From Saccharofermentans sp. (GTDB taxonomy: Bacteria; Bacillota; Clostridia; Saccharofermentanales; Saccharofermentanaceae), in contig JAIKYD010000040.1 of assembly GCA_024683485.1 (NCBI GenBank), forward strand, positions 1-64,000: DNA of 64,000 nucleotides. Reading direction: 5' to 3'. How positions within the stretch are numbered: the stretch's first letter is position 1; each line of letters begins with the position of its first letter. Shown piece by piece: positions 56,691 to 64,000 of this stretch. The notes under the pieces are model-generated. The model worked only from the letters and a program-made list of their open reading frames with translations, made no database searches and was not told the origin of the DNA. The translations under genes and the position numbers were made by a program.

Positions 56691-58532
56691 TTACGGATTA
56701 GTACAATAACCTTCGGAGTTAAAATTATAGTTTTTGCCATCTATCTTATAAGTACCGCTCTTTGCATACCAACCACTGCTATCCTGATAGTACCATCCTA
56801 CGGAATTTTTATACCATTTTGCTTTAGGCTCATAAGTCCAGGAACCGTTATCATTAAGCCAATATCCCGAACAGTATTCATTTGCTGCCATGCTTCCATC
56901 CGGTTTAAAGTAATACCATATTGTTCCGATTTTCTGCCAGCCGGTCTTCATAGCACCACTCGAATCAAGATAATACCAAAGCCCGTTTATTTGTAACCAA
57001 CCGCTTCTCATTGCACCGTCTTTGCCGAGAAAAAACCATTTGCCACCATCCAACTGCCAGCCAGTGAGCATTACACCTGTTCTGTCAAAAAGATACCAGG
57101 ATCCGACTCTGTACCAACCGGTTGCTTTAGAACCATTCTTATCATAGTAGTACCACTTACCATTCTCTTTTGACCATGTTGATTTCTTGCCGGCAACAGG
57201 TGTTGGTGTTACGGAGGGTTTCTTTGTCGGCTCTTTAGTGGGCGCCGGTGTTGCAGTCGGCTTCTTTGTAGGAGTCGGATCAGCAATTAATACCGGAACA
57301 CCCAGCTTTACAGGGGCGCTGGCAAAATCAGTTTCAGCCTCCGCATTAATATCTTCAGCAAGAATATATACATAGTACTTGGTGTTCCAGTCTTTCAGTT
57401 TAAGAGAAGCCGGAAGTACAAATGTACCGGTACCGTTCTTTCCGTACAAGCCGTCTAACCCGTCGTAATAAAGTATATTTGCGTTATTCGAGTTTTCTGT
57501 TTTGTACTCTTTATCTAGTATCAGGACGGAGGCACGTGTAGCCGTATCCGCATTCGTTCCAGTAATGGTATAAGGAACAGTTACTTTTGTTCCTGATACA
57601 GATACTTTCTTTCCTTCTTGAATGGCAATCTTAAGACCGCTGTCCTTAAATGTAAGTTTAAAAGTGTCTGAACGATTGCCAACGGAAGATGCAAATATTA
57701 TATTTTTCTGATAGACATTTATTGCAGGAGCAACGCCATTAGAGAACTTTATTGTTTCTTCATACAATTGACCATCATCAGTCACAAGACTAATAACTCT
57801 TGACAAGTCGGGATCAGCTGAACGCAAAAACCAGGTAAAACCCTTACCGCTTTTCAAACGATTATCCACGCTGTGGTAACCATATGTTTCGTGAGAACCC
57901 AATTTATAGGCAACATCTGAAGTCCATCCGCAATCAGATGAGTATCCATACGCTTCATTCATTACTTCTCCTGCATCGAGAAGAAACACTTTATCATTTA
58001 CACTTACTGGTGAAACATAATACCATTCTTCATATGAACCTGGAGCATACACCACATTTCCATTTCCCGTACTTGTAGCAATGACACTTCTCTCCCGTTC
58101 TGAAAATGAATCCTCATAAAATGTAGTGTTAAGATAATCTCTTAAATCGCTTTTCTCCCAGTTATTTGATTCTTTATCAAACTCTGAAGAGAATAGTGTT
58201 TCGTCACTATCAAGAAACAGGGCCTTTTCAGACGTATATACAGTACAGTCTTTTTGCAATACACGGAATTTTAAATCTCTTCTGCCATAGTATTGCTTAG
58301 TATACTCACCAAAATACACATAGCTTCCAGACCACGGTGAATTCACATCTTCCGGTACGGCAGGATTAGTTATTACAGAAATACCAAGATAAGTATTATC
58401 CTGATTTTTTGTTCCTTCAGCAAGAACTGTTTCATCAGTTCCGGTAATTCTCGGAAAGAACGCAATCATTACAGCTGCAACCATTACAACTGAGACTGCT
58501 TTTCGAACAAGTGAAGAAAAATGCGCTCTCAT
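56691..58532 (-). CDS. Secreted DUF6273-like protein with choline/cell-wall-binding repeats
   Basis: Signal peptide MRAHFSSLVRKAVSVVMVAAVMIAFFP; VYFGEYTKQYYGRRDLKFRVLQ...SDLRDYLNTTFYEDSFSERERSVI; TPTPTKKPTATPAPTKEPTKKP linker; WYYYDKNGSKATGW / WFFLGKDGAMRSGW / WYYLDSSGAMKTGW repeats. Confidence 0.85.
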   Translation of the reverse strand: MRAHFSSLVRKAVSVVMVAAVMIAFFPRITGTDETVLAEGTKNQDNTYLGISVITNPAVPEDVNSPWSGSYVYFGEYTKQYYGRRDLKFRVLQKDCTVYTSEKALFLDSDETLFSSEFDKESNNWEKSDLRDYLNTTFYEDSFSERERSVIATSTGNGNVVYAPGSYEEWYYVSPVSVNDKVFLLDAGEVMNEAYGYSSDCGWTSDVAYKLGSHETYGYHSVDNRLKSGKGFTWFLRSADPDLSRVISLVTDDGQLYEETIKFSNGVAPAINVYQKNIIFASSVGNRSDTFKLTFKDSGLKIAIQEGKKVSVSGTKVTVPYTITGTNADTATRASVLILDKEYKTENSNNANILYYDGLDGLYGKNGTGTFVLPASLKLKDWNTKYYVYILAEDINAEAETDFASAPVKLGVPVLIADPTPTKKPTATPAPTKEPTKKPSVTPTPVAGKKSTWSKENGKWYYYDKNGSKATGWYRVGSWYLFDRTGVMLTGWQLDGGKWFFLGKDGAMRSGWLQINGLWYYLDSSGAMKTGWQKIGTIWYYFKPDGSMAANEYCSGYWLNDNGSWTYEPKAKWYKNSVGWYYQDSSGWYAKSGTYKIDGKNYNFNSEGYCTNP

Positions 58533-58546
58533 TGTCACTAATCTCC

Positions 58547-60685
58547 TTAATAGACCAAAAACGTTGTGCCAAAAGGCTTGATGCCTATCTTGCGGGTGCC
58601 GTTCAATATACCACCAAGAATAAACTGCTCTGATAAAGGATGAATTATTCCGTCGTCCTCCGATACCATACATTTATATTCTCCGTACCGCTCACTAACA
58701 TCAACATAGACAGGCTTTTCAGAGCGGTTTACAACAAACACTATCGCCCTGCTCCCTGTTGATATCCTGCCAAAAGCGTCACGGCCTTCCTTTAGATACC
58801 TTGCAAAAGCAAATGTACCGCCTGAAGCCATAAGAGTCTTGTAATATCCCGTCCTGAGACATTCGTTCTCTGTTCTGATCCTGGCAATCCTTCTGAAATA
58901 AACAAGAGCATCCTGTTGTCTCTGATCGAGCCTGTTCCACGGATATGTTCTCCGGTTAAAAGGATCTTTATACCCTTCCATAAGGACTTCATCACCGTAA
59001 TACAAGCATGAAGCACCTATATAGCAAGTCTGGAAGGCAAACGCCATCTTAGCCAGAGAAGAGACAATATCATAATATTTCGAATCCACCTTGAATCCAC
59101 GCTGGATATCTCTGTCATCAGTATCTTCAGGTTTGGAGAGTGCTGTCATTATACGTGGAACATCATGCGATGACACAAGATTCATCATCGAATAGTAAGC
59201 TTCCTTAGGGTAACGTTCCCTGAAACCCTCAAACCTTGAATCAGCTGTTTCCGCATCGATATAGCCGCAAAGAAAATCAAGAAGAATATGTCTGAATGTA
59301 TATCCCATAACTGAATCATGGGTATTTCCGAGCATAAAGTCACGGTAAGATCCGTAACTGCATTTATTCGAAGCATCTTCCCACACTTCACCAATCACGG
59401 CCCCCTCACCGTTTGTTTCCGCCTTAACGGTATCTCTCATTTGCCTGATAAAACTGTCAGGCAACTCATCAGACACATCAAGTCTGAAGCCGGCTGCGCC
59501 TCTCGAAGTCCATGTATCGACCACTCCGTCTTTCCCGAAAATGAAATTCCGGTAAGACAGATCATCTTCATTGATATTAGGAAGGTCCGGAAATCCCCAC
59601 CAGGAGTCATATCCGACAGATCCGTCACCGTTGCGGTAAAAGTTATACCATGACCTGTAGCGGCTCTCACAACCTTCATCAAAGGCTTTATAAGCACCAA
59701 CGCCATCATATCTTCCGAACTTGTTGAAATACTTTGAATCAGCTCCGGTGTGGCTGAACACGCCGTCAAGGATGATCTTTATTCCCCGCTCACTGCAGGC
59801 GTTCTGAAGGCTCATAAAGGCCGCTGTACCGCCAAGCACAGGATCGACATTCAGATAATCCGCCGTATCATACCGGTGCGAGGATCTGGCCTCAAATATA
59901 GGATTCAGATACAGAACATTGATCCCCAGTTCCTTAAGATAATCGAGTTTCTCTTCAATGCCCTTCAGGCTTCCGCCATAGAAATCACAAGCGAGATATC
60001 CGGTCTCAGGTTTTCCCTTGGTATCAACATCCTCATTCCAGTCCCTGTGATAGATCCTCTCCTGTCTTGCATCAATACCTGTCATCTTCTCATAATTGAA
60101 AGAAGAGTCTCTGGCAAATCTGTCAGGAAAGATCTGATACATCATGGCTCCCTTAAGGAAATCAGGAGTCTTGAAATCTTTGTTATATACAGTTATCTGG
60201 AACGCAAAAGGATACTTGTCCTCATCCACACCAACCCTTGGAGGATCATTATACAAAGTTCCTTCACCATCCTGAGTATCCATGCCGGCTCCGTAATACA
60301 ATGTAATCACAGGAGCGGGGATGTCATTGACGTTATCGCTTGCTATCTTAAAACAGTCCGGAAGATCTTTATAATTTCCGCTCACATTAAACCTGAACCA
60401 GTAAAAAAGTATCGAAGGTTCTGAAGGAAGCATCAGATTTACATGATATCTTCCGGAACCTGACACGGAATACATCGGTTCCTCATGATACGAGAAATTA
60501 TAAAGCCCGTAAGTATAACAGAAGGTTACGTTAGTTGCATCGCGGAAACAATCGAAAAAGATATCCACATAAGACCCTGCAGGTCTTGCACCAAACGGAT
60601 GCCTGTACTCAGGAAGGCGCGATGCATGCATGCACCGCGCCTTATTTAATCTTTCTAGATCAGTCTGTGTCTTCTCTGAAGGCAT
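58547..60685 (-). CDS. Alpha-amylase family (GH13, neopullulanase/maltogenic amylase-like)
   Basis: MMYQIFPDRFARD, LNPIFEARSSHRYDTADYL, GVFSHTG, GFRLDVSDELPD, IGEVWED, SSHDVPRI. Confidence 0.93.
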   Translation of the reverse strand: MPSEKTQTDLERLNKARCMHASRLPEYRHPFGARPAGSYVDIFFDCFRDATNVTFCYTYGLYNFSYHEEPMYSVSGSGRYHVNLMLPSEPSILFYWFRFNVSGNYKDLPDCFKIASDNVNDIPAPVITLYYGAGMDTQDGEGTLYNDPPRVGVDEDKYPFAFQITVYNKDFKTPDFLKGAMMYQIFPDRFARDSSFNYEKMTGIDARQERIYHRDWNEDVDTKGKPETGYLACDFYGGSLKGIEEKLDYLKELGINVLYLNPIFEARSSHRYDTADYLNVDPVLGGTAAFMSLQNACSERGIKIILDGVFSHTGADSKYFNKFGRYDGVGAYKAFDEGCESRYRSWYNFYRNGDGSVGYDSWWGFPDLPNINEDDLSYRNFIFGKDGVVDTWTSRGAAGFRLDVSDELPDSFIRQMRDTVKAETNGEGAVIGEVWEDASNKCSYGSYRDFMLGNTHDSVMGYTFRHILLDFLCGYIDAETADSRFEGFRERYPKEAYYSMMNLVSSHDVPRIMTALSKPEDTDDRDIQRGFKVDSKYYDIVSSLAKMAFAFQTCYIGASCLYYGDEVLMEGYKDPFNRRTYPWNRLDQRQQDALVYFRRIARIRTENECLRTGYYKTLMASGGTFAFARYLKEGRDAFGRISTGSRAIVFVVNRSEKPVYVDVSERYGEYKCMVSEDDGIIHPLSEQFILGGILNGTRKIGIKPFGTTFLVY

Positions 60686-62382
60686 CAGTCTTTCTTCTCC
60701 TTATCTTCCGGCTTTTTCTCCTCAGGTTTTGCAGGAGCTGGCTTTGCCGGCTTCTTGGCAGCAGGCTTCTTTGCTGCCGGCTTTTTAGCGGGAACTTTCT
60801 TCGCAGGAGCCTTTCCGGCTTCTGTCTTCTTTGGCTCCGCTTTCTTAACTGCAGTTTCCTTCTTATCTGAAGCTTCCTTCACCGTTTCAGCAGCAGGTGC
60901 CTTGGGAGGCTCAGCCTCGGCTCTGGGAATACCTGTTATAAGGGAATAGAGACCTGCATATTCACCGGCACTCTTCTTCCATGAATAATCACCCTTCATG
61001 CCTGCTTCAATGAGCTTATCCCATACATCCTTATGATGACGGTAAATATCCGCAGCATACTTGGTAACGAACAGGAACTCATGGGCATTGATGTTTGCGA
61101 ATGAGAAGCCGTTTCCTTCACCGGTAAATTCGTTGTAAGGCGTGACGGTATCCTTAAGTCCTCCTGTTTCTCTTACAACAGGAACCGAACCGTATGCCAT
61201 GGAACACAGCTGTGACAAACCACATGGTTCAAAGATACTCGGCATAAGGAATATATCAGAAGCAGCATAGATCGTATGTGCAAGTCCGCTGTCAAAATCA
61301 ATGCATGCACACATCTTGCCGGGATTGCGGTTCGCAATGTCAGTAAGTGCTCTCTCATAATAAGGATCGCCTGTACCGAGAATAACAACCTGCATTCCGT
61401 CGTAAAGCATTTCCTCAAGAACATAGAGCAGCAGATCCAGACCCTTCTGATCTACAAGTCTGGAGATCATTGCGCAGAGAGGTGCACCCGGATTGACATC
61501 AAGGTTAAGCTGTTCCTGCAAAGACTTCTTGCATGCAGCTTTTCCTTCCTTGTAATTCTTGATGGTGTACTTCATCGGGATCTTATCGTCATTGGAAGGA
61601 TCGTACTCCAGTTCATTCATTCCGTTGATAATTCCCGATACCTTATAAGCATACTTCTGCAATGTGTAGTTAAGACCTTCTCCGTAATAATCGGTCATGA
61701 TCTCATATGCGTATGTCGGGGAAACCGTCGTAACAGAATTAGAGAAAACGATACCGGCCTTCATGAAGTTGATCGCCTTGTCCTTGATGCAGAAATCCTC
61801 TCTGAGATAATCATCAGGAAGATCGAGCATCTCTCTAACGACATCGATAGAATGAACACCCTGATACTTGAGGTTGTGTATCGTATAAACAGTCTGGACA
61901 TTGGTGTGATAGCCATTCTTCTTGAAATGACAGTCAAGGAGCCTCGGCATCATGCCGGTCTGCCAGTCATTGCAGTGAAGGACATTCGGTTCGAAGTCCA
62001 TGAAATCACCCATGAAGTCCAATACTGCTCTCTGATAGAAGCAATAACGCTCGATATCGAAAACATAATCTACATAGATCTGATCAAAATTGAAGTAGTA
62101 TTCGTTATCGATGAAGTAGAATACAACACCGTTTACCTCAAGCGAGAAAAGTCCCGCATAAAGGGAACGCCAGCCCATGTGAACCATCTTCCAGCCAAGG
62201 AAATGAAGTTTGTCGCTGTACTTAACCTTGATCTTCTTGTAGAGCGGGATGATGACACGTGCATCCACCCCCTGTTTGTTAAGCTCTACAGGCAGGCTTC
62301 CTACAACGTCTGCAAGACCTCCGACCTTAACGAACGGACTGCATTCAGACGATGCGAACAATACTTTGATATTCTTTTCCAT
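60685..62382 (-). CDS. glgA: Glycogen synthase with Lys/Ala/Pro-rich C-terminal tail
   Basis: VLFASSECSPFVKVGGLADVVGSLP, HCNDWQTGMMP, FLMPSIFEPCGLSQLCSMAYGSVPVVRETGGLKDTV; tail AKKVPAKKPAAKKPAAKKPAKPAPAKP. Confidence 0.96.
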   Translation of the reverse strand: MEKNIKVLFASSECSPFVKVGGLADVVGSLPVELNKQGVDARVIIPLYKKIKVKYSDKLHFLGWKMVHMGWRSLYAGLFSLEVNGVVFYFIDNEYYFNFDQIYVDYVFDIERYCFYQRAVLDFMGDFMDFEPNVLHCNDWQTGMMPRLLDCHFKKNGYHTNVQTVYTIHNLKYQGVHSIDVVREMLDLPDDYLREDFCIKDKAINFMKAGIVFSNSVTTVSPTYAYEIMTDYYGEGLNYTLQKYAYKVSGIINGMNELEYDPSNDDKIPMKYTIKNYKEGKAACKKSLQEQLNLDVNPGAPLCAMISRLVDQKGLDLLLYVLEEMLYDGMQVVILGTGDPYYERALTDIANRNPGKMCACIDFDSGLAHTIYAASDIFLMPSIFEPCGLSQLCSMAYGSVPVVRETGGLKDTVTPYNEFTGEGNGFSFANINAHEFLFVTKYAADIYRHHKDVWDKLIEAGMKGDYSWKKSAGEYAGLYSLITGIPRAEAEPPKAPAAETVKEASDKKETAVKKAEPKKTEAGKAPAKKVPAKKPAAKKPAAKKPAKPAPAKPEEKKPEDKEKKD

Positions 62383-62384
62383 AA

Positions 62385-63494
62385 TCAGATACCTGCTCCT
62401 TTTCCTATAACAACAGGATAGTCGGGATGTCCGACAAGTCTTACGCCCGGTCTTACGAAAGCGTTCTTATCGAGAATAACGTTCTCAAGATGGCAGTTCT
62501 CTGAGATATGAACGTCCTGCATGATAACGCAATTCTTGACTGTTGTATTTTTCGCGATCGTAACACTTCTAAATATAACTGAACCCTCTACCTTACCATA
62601 GATACGGCAGCCGTCTGATACGATCGAATCGCTCATCTCTGCGTTATCGAAGTAAAGTGTCGGAGCTTCATCCTTGACCTTTGTATATATAGGTTTACCG
62701 CTCCAGAACAGGTCGTTTCTGACAGAATCCGTAAGAAGCGACATCGAAGCGTTGAAGTAAGCCTGTACGCTGTTGATCCTCAATACGACACCGGTGTACT
62801 CAAAACCGTGGACCTTGAACTCATCGAACATCTTAACGATTGAATGAATACCGAAGTGGCTCTGGCCATGTGCCATCTGACGAGCAAGGATATCGATGAG
62901 AAGATCTCTTCTAAGGCACAGAATACCGAGAGAACATCTCTGGGATGTTGCCTTTGCGGGATTGTAGAGCATGTCTCTTACGAATCCGTCGTCATCTATA
63001 TCGAGGATAAAGGAAGGATTGCCGTACTTTGTACCGTCACGGTTATACATAACGGAAATGTCGGCGCCTGATTCCTCATGTGACTTGATGAAATTATCGA
63101 ATGTCGTGTTAAGGATAACGTTAGCACCGGCAACGATAACGTAAGGTGTTCTCGACTGCCTCAGGAAATCGATAACGCCCGTAAGTTCCTCGTCTGAATT
63201 GATATTGGTGGCCTCAGAGTTAACGTAAGGCGGCAGGATATGAAGACCGTCATTCTTTCTGTCGAGTGACCATGCACCGCCGGTACCGAGGTGGTCCATC
63301 AGTGACTTGTACTTGTTGTATGTGAGAAGACCTACATTCTTCACACCTGAATTGACCATGTTGGAAAGCATGAAGTCAATGATCCTGTATCTTCCGCCGA
63401 AAGGCATCGCGGAAAGTGCGCGAGGATTGGAGAGCTCGCCCAGAGATATCTTTTTGTTGTCGGCTAAGATAAGCCCCATCGCATTATTAAACAT
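62385..63494 (-). CDS. glgD: Glucose-1-phosphate adenylyltransferase, GlgD subunit
   Basis: GLILADNKKISLGELSNPRALSAMPFGGRYRIIDFMLSNMVNSGVKNVGLLT. Confidence 0.92.
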   Translation of the reverse strand: MFNNAMGLILADNKKISLGELSNPRALSAMPFGGRYRIIDFMLSNMVNSGVKNVGLLTYNKYKSLMDHLGTGGAWSLDRKNDGLHILPPYVNSEATNINSDEELTGVIDFLRQSRTPYVIVAGANVILNTTFDNFIKSHEESGADISVMYNRDGTKYGNPSFILDIDDDGFVRDMLYNPAKATSQRCSLGILCLRRDLLIDILARQMAHGQSHFGIHSIVKMFDEFKVHGFEYTGVVLRINSVQAYFNASMSLLTDSVRNDLFWSGKPIYTKVKDEAPTLYFDNAEMSDSIVSDGCRIYGKVEGSVIFRSVTIAKNTTVKNCVIMQDVHISENCHLENVILDKNAFVRPGVRLVGHPDYPVVIGKGAGI

Positions 63495-63514
63495 ATGTCT
63501 TGATCTCCTTTACC

Positions 63515-64000
63515 TCATGCTCTGAATGTCGACTCGATGATCTTGCAGTCATCGGAAACTTCAACGTCCGAATCAACCATGCTGTTTGCCGGGATTACAG
63601 AACCGTCCCTGATCGTAAGTCCGCGCTCGAAAACACAGATACCTTCAGAGCAGATCTTGTGGTTCGTATAAGGTCCTTCGCCCTCAACGAAATTGCCTGC
63701 CTGAACATCTTTGCCGATTATCGTTCCTGCGTCGATTATACAGCGCTCGATGCGTGCGCCTTCCTTTACGACAACCCCCGGCATGAGAACGCAGTCCTTG
63801 ACGATCGCGTCCTTCTCAACGATAACAGATTCGGATAGTACCGAATGCTCAACATCACCAAAGATGCGGCAGCCGTCCGTAAGCGCAGAGTTCTTGACCT
63901 TTGCGCCTGAACCGATAAAGTGTGAAGGTTTTACAGGGTTTCTCGAGAAGATCTTCCATGATCTGTCAACGAGGTTGATCTCTTCAGGCTTATCGAGGAT
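63515..64000 (-). CDS. glgC: Glucose-1-phosphate adenylyltransferase GlgC, C-terminal part (truncated by window edge)
   Basis: Open frame to window end: ILDKPEEINLVDRSWKIFSRNPVKPSHFIGSGAKVKNSALTDGCRIFGDVEHSVLSESVIVEKDAIVKDCVLMPGVVVKEGARIERCIIDAGTIIG. Upstream of glgD in the same operon. Confidence 0.9.
   Translation of the reverse strand: MLDKPEEINLVDRSWKIFSRNPVKPSHFIGSGAKVKNSALTDGCRIFGDVEHSVLSESVIVEKDAIVKDCVLMPGVVVKEGARIERCIIDAGTIIGKDVQAGNFVEGEGPYTNHKICSEGICVFERGLTIRDGSVIPANSMVDSDVEVSDDCKIIESTFRA

Noticed and set aside
59750-60424. 224-aa plus-strand ORF
   Set aside because: Antisense to the GH13 amylase gene; no recognisable motif.
61276-62421. 381-aa plus-strand ORF
   Set aside because: Exactly antisense to glgA, which has clear GT5 motifs; the long opposite frame is a codon-usage by-product.

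Overview
Low-to-moderate GC Clostridia-type (Firmicutes) chromosomal window, coded mostly on the minus strand. Much of it is housekeeping: tig (partial), tRNA-Arg(ACG), rlmB-mrnC-cysS, aspartate aminotransferase-purB, thiN-rpe-rsgA-prkC-prpC-rlmN-rsmB-fmt-def, ahcY-punA-secA, T-box-pheS-pheT, and a glgC-glgD-glgA-GH13 glycogen operon. Four accessory or unusual parts stand out. (1) A translationally coupled two-gene unit at 47.6-51.5 kb: a tandem-TIR/Sel1-like protein followed by a membrane protein with Rossmann (TrkA-N-like) and RyR-like domains. It is a candidate nucleotide-signalling or defence system. (2) A ~4.6k-aa cell-wall protein at 14.7-28.5 kb with an N-terminal subtilisin-like protease, about 28 pilin/Cna-B-like modules arranged largely as a ~1.1-kb three-module cassette repeated about 7 times, two TQ/VaFE-like domains and an RPMTG sorting signal. 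A sortase gene lies immediately downstream. (3) An unidentified ~250-nt intergenic RNA candidate (about 6.9-7.16 kb) with its own extended -10 promoter and intrinsic terminator. (4) A methylglyoxal-synthase-fold pseudoenzyme overlapping a glyoxalase-II-like hydrolase gene. All calls come from reading the sequence and supplied translations; no database search was run.
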